This document shows positions 45,747 to 54,097 of a stretch of 64,000 bases of DNA, piece after piece. A model generated the notes under the pieces. It saw only the letters and a list, made by a program, of their open reading frames with translations, made no database searches and had not been told where the DNA came from. The first letter of the stretch is position 1, and every line of letters begins with the position of its first letter. The translations under genes were made by a program, and so were the position numbers. Source of the stretch: Arthrobacter sp. FW306-07-I (lineage in GTDB: Bacteria; Actinomycetota; Actinomycetes; Actinomycetales; Micrococcaceae); contig NZ_CP084550.1 of the NCBI RefSeq assembly GCF_021800405.1, positions 3,224,001 to 3,288,000 of the forward strand. Direction: 5' to 3'.

Positions 45747-46616
45747 TCACCTAGGGAAATATTTCGTCACGAAACGCCGGACGGCCTTGAACAAGCCACC
45801 CTGCTGTGCATCCTGGGACCCCGCGTCGGGCGCCTCCGCCGGGGCTGGCGCGGGACCTGGCGGAGCAGCTTCCGCGGGGGTTTCGTTCATCTTCGCGACG
45901 GCGGCGTCGTACCTGTCCAGCGCAATCTCGGCGAGTGTCGGAGACGGCAGCAGGGGTTCGGTGACAACGTCGGCCCCCGCCTTGGCCAGCTGGTCGTGGA
46001 AGAAGCCCGGCGCCAGCAGATACGAGGCAATCACGACGCGGCCGCCGACATCGACCGCTCCTGCGGACTCCCCCGCCCCGGCACCTCCGGCGAGCTCCTC
46101 GCGCAGCATGGCGACGGCGTCGGGCACGGAAGGCTGGGCGGAGGCACCATAGGCGGCCACCATCCGGTTGGACCTCAATGCCCGCAGCTGGCCCAGCAGC
46201 TCCTCGACGCTCACTGCGGCGTTGGGGTTGGACGAGCCCGCCGCGGCCAGGACGATGACGTCATTATCGGTGGTGCCGGCCTCGCGGAGGCGCTGGTCCA
46301 GCAGCTGCGCGAGACGGGGATCGGGCCCGAGCGGGGCTGCCGCGGCACTGCCGGGACGGCTCTTCACGGCGCGGGCGATGTCCACTTTCACGTGGTACCC
46401 GACGCTCAGCAACAGCGGCACCACCACGGCGGGCTCCCCCTCCGGCAGGCCCGCCACCACGTCCACGAGGTCGGGCTGCTGGACGTCCACGTACGCTTCG
46501 CGGACATCAAGCCCGGGGCGCAGTTCCGCGATGGCGGCGCGCAGGGCATTGACCTCCGCGGCCCCCTGTGCGTTGGACGTCCCATGGGCGCAGGCGATCA
46601 TGATGGGGCTGTTCAT
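45747..46616 (-). CDS. CbiX-like sirohydrochlorin ferrochelatase
   Basis: 289 residues, two CbiX-type halves. MIACAHGTSNAQG at the start and LLLSVGYHVKVDIA carry the metal-binding His residues of the first half; VIASYLLAPGFFHDQL is the counterpart in the second. It should insert iron into sirohydrochlorin to finish siroheme for CysI. The last 60 residues are an Ala/Pro-rich tail not typical of the family. It reads into the cysI promoter region. Confidence 0.88.
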   Translation of the reverse strand: MNSPIMIACAHGTSNAQGAAEVNALRAAIAELRPGLDVREAYVDVQQPDLVDVVAGLPEGEPAVVVPLLLSVGYHVKVDIARAVKSRPGSAAAAPLGPDPRLAQLLDQRLREAGTTDNDVIVLAAAGSSNPNAAVSVEELLGQLRALRSNRMVAAYGASAQPSVPDAVAMLREELAGGAGAGESAGAVDVGGRVVIASYLLAPGFFHDQLAKAGADVVTEPLLPSPTLAEIALDRYDAAVAKMNETPAEAAPPGPAPAPAEAPDAGSQDAQQGGLFKAVRRFVTKYFPR

Positions 46617-46676
46617 AGGGGCTAGCGTAACGTTGGAGCCGCCCTGTCCGCCCTCTTTGAAATGCCAGGACGCCCC

Positions 46677-47330
46677 ATGACCTTCGCCTTTGACAACTCC
46701 CCGGTGTGGCTGGATCTGCTGGGCGTGTTCTTCTTCGCCGTCTCGGGCTCGCTGCTGGCTGCGCGGAAGCAGATCGACATTGTCGGGTCCCTGCTGCTGG
46801 CCTCTTTGGTGGGGCTCGGGGGCGGCGTGATCCGCGACATCATCCTGGCCATCGTCCCGGCGGCCTTCACCAACCCGGCCTATCTGGCGCCGCCGCTGCT
46901 GGCCACCGTGCTGGTGTTCTTCCTGTTCTCCAGCGTGCAGCGGTACACGTCGCTGCTGATCCTGTTCGACGCCGCCGGCCTGGCCCTGTTCTGCATGACC
47001 GGCACGGTTAAGGCGCTGGCCACTGGGTTGAATCCCGTGGCTTCAGTGCTGTTGGGGGTTACGACGGCGGTGGGCGGCGGTTTGCTCCGGGACATCACGG
47101 CCAATGAGGTGCCGGAGCTCTTCAACCCGAAGGACATCTACGCGCTGCCGGCATTCCTCGGTTCCTCGTTGACGGCGGTGCTGTGGGTCCTTGGCGTATT
47201 CAACGTGCTGACCGCTGCCGGTATCGCGGCGCTGGTGTTCACCTTCCGGGTCCTGGCCTGGCGGCGGTCCTGGCAGGCACCCCTCGCCGTGCGCGGGTGG
47301 CACCGGCGGGCCACAGATTCGGGGCTGTGA
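46677..47330 (+). CDS. TRIC-type (UPF0126) cation channel family protein
   Basis: About 217 residues with seven hydrophobic segments in two repeats. AVSGSLLAARKQIDIVGSLLLASLVGLGGGVIRDI and GVTTAVGGGLLRDI are the paired glycine-rich repeat motifs of the family (YadS/YicG). Bacterial members form trimeric monovalent cation channels. The start at 46677 follows AGGA by six bases; an ATG 15 bases earlier is possible. Confidence 0.9.
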   Translation: MTFAFDNSPVWLDLLGVFFFAVSGSLLAARKQIDIVGSLLLASLVGLGGGVIRDIILAIVPAAFTNPAYLAPPLLATVLVFFLFSSVQRYTSLLILFDAAGLALFCMTGTVKALATGLNPVASVLLGVTTAVGGGLLRDITANEVPELFNPKDIYALPAFLGSSLTAVLWVLGVFNVLTAAGIAALVFTFRVLAWRRSWQAPLAVRGWHRRATDSGL

Positions 47331-47382
47331 GGGCCGTTGCCGCTGGCATTCTGGGGTGCTCTATATTGGCTAGGATATGAGC

Positions 47383-47811
47383 ATGACTGACATGTTCCTC
47401 GAGAAGTTCAAAGCGCTTGTTCCGAAGTATCTCGAGGATGAATGGCAGGAAGAGGACGGCCTGGCTCCCGGGGAACTCGACTCCCAGCTTGCCGAGCACC
47501 AGTTCCAGATTCCCCTGGTCCTGCGCGAGTTCTACCTCGCCCTGGGCGGCTGCGAGGACCTGATGGAGGCGTACCACTACTTCTGGGACCCCGACGAGCT
47601 CGAAGTTGATGACGAGGGCTTCCTGATGTTCCTTGAGGACGAGGACGAGGAGTACACCTGGGGCTTCCGCGTAGGCGACCTCAGCGTGCCGGACCCCATT
47701 GTCTACCGCCGCAACAACGCCCGCGGCCAGTGGAAGTCCGAGGAAGGGACCTTCTCCGAGTTTGTCTTCGACATGTTCGAGTGGGCCTTCGAGGACGAAG
47801 AGGAAGAGTAG
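47383..47811 (+). CDS. SMI1/KNR4 (SUKH)-like acidic protein
   Basis: 142 residues, strongly acidic, ending EDEEEE. FQIPLVLREFYLALGGCEDLMEAYHYF and the following aromatic-rich strands fit the SUKH fold. SUKH proteins often act as immunity proteins against nuclease toxins, but isolated copies of unknown role are common. No toxin gene is adjacent, unless the convergent DUF559 gene is related. TAGGAT ends six bases before the ATG, suggesting a leaderless mRNA; an ATG at 47377 is the alternative. Confidence 0.72.
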   Translation: MTDMFLEKFKALVPKYLEDEWQEEDGLAPGELDSQLAEHQFQIPLVLREFYLALGGCEDLMEAYHYFWDPDELEVDDEGFLMFLEDEDEEYTWGFRVGDLSVPDPIVYRRNNARGQWKSEEGTFSEFVFDMFEWAFEDEEEE

Positions 47812-47837
47812 GCCCCTCCTTCCCGAGCGCCCTTCGC

Positions 47838-47914
47838 TCGTGGGGCACATTGACACAGACACGCCGTAACTTAAGCCCGTAGTCCCAGGTGCGGCGTCCA
47901 AAGTGCCCCACGAC
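47838..47914. repeat. Intergenic palindrome, family PAL3, 3' of the DUF559 gene
   Basis: TCGTGGGGCACATTG and CAAAGTGCCCCACGA pair with one mismatch. GGGGCAC, TTGACAC and CGCCGTA on the left side also occur in the 48829 copy, same orientation and length. It lies between the convergent SUKH and DUF559 genes. Confidence 0.82.
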
Positions 47915-47922
47915 GGCGGCAC

Positions 47923-48762
47923 TCACCTCGCGCTGAAGGCTCCCCGCCTACTTTGCTCAAGTACCGCAAGCACCTGGGCCATCATCTGCTCTGGGTGATG
48001 GACGACGTCGGCATAGCTGAACCTGAGGCAAAGCCGGCCGCCAATCACCGTGGCGTTGTTGCGGGCCCGATCCTTCCTAACTTGCTTCGGCTCCAGATGG
48101 GTCTGGCCGTCCGTCTCCACCACAAGGCAGTCCTCAACCAGGAAGTCCACCTCGCCAACACCATCGAGTTCCACATGCCTGCGGACATTGAGCCCAGCCG
48201 CGTGGAGGTGGTAGCTGGCCAGTACCTCCAGGACTGAGTCCGCACGCGGAATGACGTAGTCCAGGACGGCCCTGGCGCGGGCATTGCGGTTGCCGGGCAG
48301 TTTGCAGCGCAGGAAGTCGACTGTTATGTCCCCTCGCTGCGCAGCACACTGCACCATCACCAGGGCTTCCAACATCGGAAGGCAGCGCAAGGTGTGGATC
48401 AGGACGTCTGCCAGACCAGCCGCTGGAAGCCAGGGGTGCACTGGATGAAGGATCCTGCCGTGGGCGAGCGTTCCCGGCACCGCCCTCTTGTGGCCCGGGC
48501 TGACGTGGACCACGCTGGGCTTCTGCAAAGTCCACAGCTGGTAAAGAGGGGCAGCTGAAAGACATGTCAGGTGTGCATTGTGCTTCAACGCGAAGCCGAG
48601 CGCTCCTCCTTCGTCAGCCAGAGCGTAAACACCCCGCCGAATCCGGACGATGCGCCCCGCCTTCAAAGCCTTGTCCAGAAGGGTTCGGCGAATACCAGCC
48701 TTGCTGATGCTCGCAGTTCTGGCAACGCCTCCCCTGTCACGCAGAAAATCCTCAATCTCCAC
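47923..48762 (-). CDS. AbiEi-like wHTH plus DUF559 (Vsr/PD-(D/E)XK-fold) protein
   Basis: 279 residues. The N-terminal ~75 residues resemble the AbiEi-type winged helix (ISKAGIRRTLLDKALKAGRI, IRRGVYAL). Residues ~195-270 carry the DUF559 endonuclease-like core: GEVDFLVEDCLVVETDG with the acidic D...E-x-D pattern, then HLEPKQVRKDRARNNAT. Family members are abundant in actinobacteria with no settled function; links to toxin-antitoxin or repair nucleases are only by fold. Copies of the PAL3 palindrome lie on both sides. Confidence 0.8.
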   Translation of the reverse strand: MEIEDFLRDRGGVARTASISKAGIRRTLLDKALKAGRIVRIRRGVYALADEGGALGFALKHNAHLTCLSAAPLYQLWTLQKPSVVHVSPGHKRAVPGTLAHGRILHPVHPWLPAAGLADVLIHTLRCLPMLEALVMVQCAAQRGDITVDFLRCKLPGNRNARARAVLDYVIPRADSVLEVLASYHLHAAGLNVRRHVELDGVGEVDFLVEDCLVVETDGQTHLEPKQVRKDRARNNATVIGGRLCLRFSYADVVHHPEQMMAQVLAVLEQSRRGAFSAR

Positions 48763-48828
48763 AGCTCAACGATGGCGCTGGCCGTGAGCAAGCGTCAGCC
48801 CCGGGCTTTGTCATGTGGACAACCCACC

Positions 48829-48906
48829 GTCGAGGGGCACTTCGACACGAACCCGCCGTACCATCTCGCCCCATTCGCGGCTCAGGCCGTCAATGTGCCC
48901 CACGAC
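48829..48906. repeat. Intergenic palindrome, family PAL3, 5' of the DUF559 gene
   Basis: GTCG-n-GGGGCAC-n-T-n-GAC arms at 48829-48846 and 48889-48906 match at 15 of 18 positions. Same orientation and the same length as the copy at 47838. It starts 67 bases upstream of the DUF559 start codon. Confidence 0.8.
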
Positions 48907-48962
48907 CGTCAGAGCAAGCAGGAAAAGGCCGTGACAGATCACGTAAAGAGGGACTTGCGCGT

Positions 48963-49133
48963 TATGACAAAGCTGTCATAAGCTATTCACGGATCCGCTA
49001 AACGCCTCCGGCGGGTCTGATGCGAACGGAGAGATAGCCCCGGTTCACAGCAGCTTCGGCTGCTGAGGGCCGGGGCTGTCCCGTTAAAGCGAAGAAGCCC
49101 GGCCCCTCCAGCGAATCACCAGAGGTTCCGGGC
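48963..49133. other. Four consecutive stem-loops: candidate structured RNA
   Basis: The 387-base gap between the DUF559 gene and ispB holds PAL3 and then four hairpins. P1 is TATGACA/TGTCATA (48963-48980, perfect). P2 is GATCCGC/GCGGGTC (48992-49017). P3 is three-tiered: AACGG/CCGTT, then GATAGCCCCGG/CCGGGGCTGTC, then CAGCAGC-TTCG-GCTGCTG (49025-49085). P4 is AGCCCGG/CCGGGCT with inner CCTC/GAGG (49096-49134). On the minus strand P4 could act as the ispB terminator. No protein-coding frame is convincing and I recognise no Rfam class. Strand is undecided. Confidence 0.5.
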
Positions 49134-49149
49134 TCCTAACGAACGGGAA

Positions 49150-50250
49150 TCAGCTGGCGCGGTCCACCACGGCCAAGGCGAAGTTGGACAAGGACTCCTT
49201 GACCACGCCCTCCGGCAGCGGAGACAGGGCGGCGATGGCTTCGCTGGCCCACTGGCGCGCCACCACCCATGACTCGGCGGTCACGGGGTGTTCGCGCAGC
49301 CCGGCGACAGCGGCAGCCAGGGCCTCGTCGGAGGACAGGTCGCCGTCAATCAGTTTCAAAAGGTCGACGGCGGACTGGTCGCCATCAGCGGCAGCCTTGC
49401 GCAGGAGCAGCACGGGCAGCGTGGGAACCCCTTCGCGCAGATCCGTTCCCGGGGACTTGCCGGACTTCACTTTGACCCCGGTGACGTCAATGACATCGTC
49501 AGCCAGCTGGAAGGCCACGCCCACCTTCTCGCCGTACTCCACCAGGACGTTTTCATAGGCCTCGTCAGCGCCGGAGAAGATCGCGCCGAACTGGCCGGAG
49601 GCGGCGACCAGGGAACCGGTCTTGTCCGCGATCACTGAGAGGTAATGCTCGATGGGGTCCTCGTCCGGCCGCGGACCGACGGTTTCGTGCAGCTGGCCGA
49701 GGCAGAGCCGCTCGAAGGTGCGGGCCTGGATGCCCAGCGCGCGGCCGCCCAGTTCAGACACCAGGATGGATGCCCGGGCAAAGATCAGGTCACCGGTCAG
49801 GACGGCCACGGAGTTGCCCCACACCTCGTGGGCCGTGGGGGCACCACGCCGGAACGGGGCGGAGTCCATGACATCGTCGTGGTACAGGGTTGCCAGGTGC
49901 GTCAGTTCAACCACGACGGCGGACTGCACCACGGCGGGCAGGGATGCGTCCCCGAGGTGGGCACAGAGCAGGGTCAGTAGGGGGCGGATCCGCTTGCCGC
50001 CGGCCTCCACCAGGTGGCGCGACGTTGCGTCAGCAAGGGGGTCCGAGTTGGCGATGGCTTCGCGGAGTTTTTTCTCCACCTTGGCCAGGTTGGTGGTGAT
50101 GGCCGGGCCCAGTTCGGGGTCCCCCGCAATAGCCGCAAAGCCTGCCGGCAGCTGGAGTCCGGTGGCGATCGCGGTGGTGTTGAGGCTGGGTTCGGAGTCC
50201 GGCAGGCCGTGCCCGGCGTGCGTCCAGCTCTGGTCTGCGGATTTGGTCAC
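49150..50250 (-). CDS. Polyprenyl diphosphate synthase for the menaquinone side chain
   Basis: 366 residues. The two Asp-rich motifs LYHDDVMD and QLADDVID bind the Mg-diphosphates, and GGKRIRPLL is the conserved N-terminal segment. It extends allylic diphosphates to the long isoprenoid tail. Its GTG start overlaps the end of menJ by four bases (GTGA), and menG lies upstream in the same operon, so its product most likely feeds menaquinone synthesis. Confidence 0.93.
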   Translation of the reverse strand: MTKSADQSWTHAGHGLPDSEPSLNTTAIATGLQLPAGFAAIAGDPELGPAITTNLAKVEKKLREAIANSDPLADATSRHLVEAGGKRIRPLLTLLCAHLGDASLPAVVQSAVVVELTHLATLYHDDVMDSAPFRRGAPTAHEVWGNSVAVLTGDLIFARASILVSELGGRALGIQARTFERLCLGQLHETVGPRPDEDPIEHYLSVIADKTGSLVAASGQFGAIFSGADEAYENVLVEYGEKVGVAFQLADDVIDVTGVKVKSGKSPGTDLREGVPTLPVLLLRKAAADGDQSAVDLLKLIDGDLSSDEALAAAVAGLREHPVTAESWVVARQWASEAIAALSPLPEGVVKESLSNFALAVVDRAS

Positions 50251-51587
50251 GGGTTAACCCTAACTTTTTGTTGCGGATACCGCTGGTTCGAAGCTGGCGG
50301 GACAGTGGATGTATTACTTGTGGCCGGAACCAGCGATTCCAGGACGCGGATCACCCGGTCCTCGAAGCCCTTCGCGGAGGGGTCCGTGAGGTTGGCAAGA
50401 AGCCGGACCACGAACCGCATCAGCACCGGAATCGGCATGCCGGTGCGCAGCGCAAGCTTCATGACGGCGGGCTTGCCGATGAGCGCGGCGAAGGCCCGCC
50501 CAAGCGTGAAGTGCGAGCCCCACTGGTCCCGCACGTAGTCCGCATACCGCGAAAGGTGCGCATCGGCGTCGTACGTCCCGCCTGAAGCAGCCGAGCGCGA
50601 GGAAGCGTCGATGATGAACTCCGCCGCAAACCGCGCGGACTCCATGGCGTAGGAGATGCCCTCGCCGTTGAACGGGGACACCATGCCGCCGGCGTCACCC
50701 AGAAGCAACAGGCCGGGCGAGTAGTGCGGGGTGCGGTTGAAGCCCATGGGCAGCGCGGCGCCGCGGATCTCGCCCACCTGGTTCTCCCGGGTGAAGCCCC
50801 ACTCCTGCGGCATTCCGGCGGTCCATTCGCGCAGGACCTGCTTGTAGTCCAGCTTGCCGAAATCCTTGGAGGAGTTCAGGATGCCCAGGCCCACGTTGGA
50901 GGTGCCGTCGCCCACGCCAAACACCCAGCCGTAGCCGGGCAGCAGCTTGCCGTCGCGGCCGGGAAGCTCCAGCCAGCCTTCCATCCAGTCGTCGTCGGTG
51001 CGCGGGGAGGTGAAGTAGGTGCGGACGGCGACGCCGAGCGGGCGGTCGTCACGCTTTTGGATCCCCAGGGACACCGATGTGCGGGTGGAGTTTCCGTCGG
51101 CGGCTAGGACGACGTCGGCGCTAAACTCGCGCGTCTCCCCCGTCTTGCGCCCGGCCTCGTCAAGGAGCGCTGCGCGGACTCCGGTGACGCGGCCGGCGTC
51201 GTTCTTAAGGGCATCGGTGACACTGTGCCGCTCAAGGATGGTGGCACCGGCCGACTCAGCGTGGCGGGCCAGTTCCTCGTCGAAGCCCAGCCGGGTGCGG
51301 ATGAGGCCGTACTGCGGGAAGTCGGAGACCTCGGGCCAGGGCAGCTCGATGGTGCGGCCGCCGGCGATCAGGCGCAGGCCCTTGTTGCGCCGCCAGCCCT
51401 CACCTTCCGGGTGGGGCAGGCCGAGCTTCTGGATCTCGCGGACGGCGCGGGGCGTCAGACCGTCACCGCAGACCTTCTCACGCGGAAACGCAGTCTTTTC
51501 CAGGACCGTAACGTCCAGGCCGGCCTTGGCGAGGTAGTACGCGGCAGTGGATCCGGCCGGACCCGCGCCGACAATCAATACCTTCAC
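50247..51587 (-). CDS. menJ: Geranylgeranyl-reductase-type flavoprotein, probable menaquinone reductase
   Basis: 446 residues starting with GTG. FAD motif VLIVGAGPAGSTAAYYLAKAG at the N-terminus, ADVVLAADGNSTRTS in the middle and LLLGDAGGMVSPFNGEGI near residue 290. Homologues such as mycobacterial MenJ saturate one isoprene unit of menaquinone. The position between menG and the polyprenyl synthase gene supports that role. The start is three bases after the menG stop. Confidence 0.9.
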   Translation of the reverse strand: MKVLIVGAGPAGSTAAYYLAKAGLDVTVLEKTAFPREKVCGDGLTPRAVREIQKLGLPHPEGEGWRRNKGLRLIAGGRTIELPWPEVSDFPQYGLIRTRLGFDEELARHAESAGATILERHSVTDALKNDAGRVTGVRAALLDEAGRKTGETREFSADVVLAADGNSTRTSVSLGIQKRDDRPLGVAVRTYFTSPRTDDDWMEGWLELPGRDGKLLPGYGWVFGVGDGTSNVGLGILNSSKDFGKLDYKQVLREWTAGMPQEWGFTRENQVGEIRGAALPMGFNRTPHYSPGLLLLGDAGGMVSPFNGEGISYAMESARFAAEFIIDASSRSAASGGTYDADAHLSRYADYVRDQWGSHFTLGRAFAALIGKPAVMKLALRTGMPIPVLMRFVVRLLANLTDPSAKGFEDRVIRVLESLVPATSNTSTVPPASNQRYPQQKVRVNP

Positions 51588-51590
51588 AGG

Positions 51591-52370
51591 TCAGCGGACG
51601 ATGTTGCGGCGCAGCTTGGCCACCGGGCCCTTGTGCGCGGCGATGGCGGCGGCAGAGCCCTCAGGCGAGGAATCGGCAGGCTTGAATGCCCGGTGGACGG
51701 CAACGATGCCACCCGTGAGGTTGCGGTAGGTGACGTTCTCCCAGCCGCTCTCCTGCAGCCAGGCGGCCAGGTGGTCCTGGTCCGGCCAGGCCCGGATGGA
51801 TTCGGCGAGGTACACGTATGCATCCGGGTTGGAGGCAACCTTGGTGGCGATGGCCGGCAGGGCCCGCATCAGGTATTCGGTGTACATGGTGCGCCACAGC
51901 GGAACCACCGGCTGCGAGAACTCGGCGATCACCAGGCGGCCGCCCGGCTTGGTGACGCGCAGCATCTCCTGCAGCGCCTTCTTGGGCTCGTTCACATTGC
52001 GCAGGCCGAAGGAGATGGTGGTGGCGTCAAAGGTGTTGTCGGCGAACGGCAGGTTGGTGGCGTCACCGGCCACGAAGTCGATATCCGGGCGGCGGCGCTT
52101 GCCCACCTTGAGCATTCCAAGCGAGAAGTCGCAGGCCACCACGTCTATGCCGGCGTCGGCATATGGCTCGCTGGAAGTACCGGTGCCAGCCGCGAGGTCC
52201 AGGACCCGCTGGCCCTTGGAGACTTCCATGGCATCCACCACGATCTTCCGCCAGCGGCGGGTCTGTCCCATGGAGAGGACATCGTTGACGACGTCGTATT
52301 TCGGTGCGACGTCGTCAAACATCGTGGCTACTTCGTCCGGACGCTTATCCAAGGATGCTCGGTTCACCAT
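51591..52370 (-). CDS. menG: Demethylmenaquinone methyltransferase
   Basis: 259 residues. The SAM motif [16 protein letters not shown], then [10 protein letters not shown] and [23 protein letters not shown], and the opening [20 protein letters not shown] are UbiE/MenG signatures. It methylates demethylmenaquinone in the last step of the pathway. It leads the menG-menJ-ispB operon and diverges from menF. Confidence 0.96.
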   Translation of the reverse strand: MVNRASLDKRPDEVATMFDDVAPKYDVVNDVLSMGQTRRWRKIVVDAMEVSKGQRVLDLAAGTGTSSEPYADAGIDVVACDFSLGMLKVGKRRRPDIDFVAGDATNLPFADNTFDATTISFGLRNVNEPKKALQEMLRVTKPGGRLVIAEFSQPVVPLWRTMYTEYLMRALPAIATKVASNPDAYVYLAESIRAWPDQDHLAAWLQESGWENVTYRNLTGGIVAVHRAFKPADSSPEGSAAAIAAHKGPVAKLRRNIVR

Positions 52371-52478
52371 GACATTGTCTCAAATGTTCCCGACGGTCCT
52401 GACCAGCCCTGCTGCACGCCCGGTTCCAGCGGGGCGCCGGGAAGGGGGGACTCTACGCGGGAGTAGTGTTGTCTCATC

Positions 52479-53879
52479 ATGACGAGCACGTTCCGCACCT
52501 TGACAGTCCCCCTGGATGGCAAAGCGTTCCCCGGGGGGCTGCCTTCGTTTTTGGTCCGGGACGACGTCCTGTGCTGGACCCGCCGCGAAGCCGGCCTGGC
52601 GGGCTTCGGCGAGATAGCGCGCTTCACCGCCACGGGCCCCGACCGCTTCCTGGAGGCGGACATCTGGTGGCGGCACCTGGTCCTTGAGGCAGACGTCACG
52701 GATTCCGTGGAGTTGCCGGGAACCGGTCCCGTGGCTTTCGGCTCCTTTGCTTTTTCCAAGACTTCCGCCCACGAGTCCCGGCTGATCGTGCCGGAAATTG
52801 TGGTGGGCGTGCGGGACAACCAGGCCTGGCTCACCCAACTGGCGTTCGACGGCGGCCCGCTCACCGAAGAGACGGCCCTCGCCGCGCTGGACCGTTGGCT
52901 CAGCAGTGGTTCCCTCGGCTCCCCGGTCGAAGAAGGCACGACGGCGGCAGCGGACTCCCCCGGGGACGCTTCAGTTGGTGACATGCCCGGTACGGCGGGC
53001 GGCGCCGTCGTACGCCCCCTCCCCCTGGCCGCCGGCGCAACACTGCACACGGGCTCGCTCAGCGAGGAAGCGTGGATGGATGCCGTGGCCGCCGGGGTTG
53101 AGGAAATCCGAACCGGCGCGCTCGAGAAACTGGTGCTTGCACGGGATGTGGTGGCAACTATTCCGTCCGGCGTACATGCCGCAGACGTGCTGCGCGAGCT
53201 CGCCGCGAGGTACCGCGAATGCTGGACCTACGGCGTGGACGGACTGGTGGGCGCAACGCCGGAGATGCTGATCCAGGTTGAAGGGCGCACCGCCCAGGCC
53301 CGAGTGCTGGCCGGCACCCTTGACCGCCGGGACGCGCACGGCGAGGACGGCTCCCCGATGGACTACGCGACGCGGGTGCTCGCGGGTTCCGACAAGCAAC
53401 GGCACGAGCACGAGATCGCCATCCAGTCCCTCACCAGGCAGCTGGCACCCTTCTCCGAGGCCATGAATGCCCACGACGAGCCGTTCATCCTGGAGCTGCC
53501 CAACGTGTGGCACCTGGCCTCCGACGTCAAGGCGGAACTGACCGAGGTGGAGGGGCACGTCCCCACGTGCCTGGCCCTGATCAACGCCCTGCACCCAACG
53601 GCCGCCGTGTGCGGAACCCCCACCTTGGTTGCGGGTGAACTGATCCGCAAGCTTGAGCACCTGGACCGTGGCCCGTATGCGGGACCGGTGGGCTGGCTTG
53701 ATGCGGCCGGAAACGGCGAATGGGGCATCGCCCTGCGGGGCGCGGTCATCGAGTCCCCTGAGACGGTACGGCTGTATGCCGGCTGCGGCATTGTTGACGG
53801 TTCACAACCAGAGGCCGAACTGGCGGAAACGTGGGCCAAGTTCCGGCCGATGCTGGAGTCGCTGGGCATCAGCAGCTGA
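52479..53879 (+). CDS. menF: Menaquinone-type isochorismate synthase
   Basis: 466 residues. The C-terminal ~270 residues form the chorismate-binding domain: EKLVLARDVVATI, GATPEMLIQVEGRTAQARVLAGT, NVWHLASDVKAEL and HPTAAVCGTP are its conserved stations. It converts chorismate to isochorismate, the entry to menaquinone. Its setting among men genes argues against a siderophore role. It is divergent from menG, and a PAL2 palindrome follows the stop by 11 bases. Confidence 0.92.
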   Translation: MTSTFRTLTVPLDGKAFPGGLPSFLVRDDVLCWTRREAGLAGFGEIARFTATGPDRFLEADIWWRHLVLEADVTDSVELPGTGPVAFGSFAFSKTSAHESRLIVPEIVVGVRDNQAWLTQLAFDGGPLTEETALAALDRWLSSGSLGSPVEEGTTAAADSPGDASVGDMPGTAGGAVVRPLPLAAGATLHTGSLSEEAWMDAVAAGVEEIRTGALEKLVLARDVVATIPSGVHAADVLRELAARYRECWTYGVDGLVGATPEMLIQVEGRTAQARVLAGTLDRRDAHGEDGSPMDYATRVLAGSDKQRHEHEIAIQSLTRQLAPFSEAMNAHDEPFILELPNVWHLASDVKAELTEVEGHVPTCLALINALHPTAAVCGTPTLVAGELIRKLEHLDRGPYAGPVGWLDAAGNGEWGIALRGAVIESPETVRLYAGCGIVDGSQPEAELAETWAKFRPMLESLGISS

Positions 53880-53890
53880 CGTTTCGCGCC

Positions 53891-53956
53891 CCCAACTAGG
53901 TCGCAGTTAATGTCGTTTTCAGCCACCTAAACGACATTAACTGCTACCCAGTTGGG
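53891..53956. repeat. Intergenic palindrome, family PAL2, at the menF 3' end
   Basis: 28-base arms 53891-53918 and 53929-53956 match at 26 of 28 positions; loop TCAGCCACCT. Arm words CCCAACT, TCGCAGTT and TGTCGTTTT are shared with the copy at 33516-33583. Confidence 0.85.
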
Positions 53957-54097
53957 TAAGGAGTCTGGAATGACAGACTGCTCCCGCTCTGGAAGGCTTG
54001 ATTTTGCCCCCGCTACAGTTATCCAATACCTCTCTTGTTGAGCGTTACACTATAAGCCGCGTTAGTACCTCATAGCCCCTGCAACAAAAGGTAAGAA

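Noticed and set aside
48571..48981. A 136-codon plus-strand gene overlapping the DUF559 start and PAL3
   Set aside because: It crosses the palindrome, has no ribosome site or family resemblance, and runs antisense to the conserved DUF559 N-terminus.
48963..49133. A tRNA, 6C RNA or known riboswitch in the stem-loop region
   Set aside because: No anticodon arm, no C-rich hairpin loops typical of 6C, and no riboswitch core that I recognise; kept only as an unnamed structured region.
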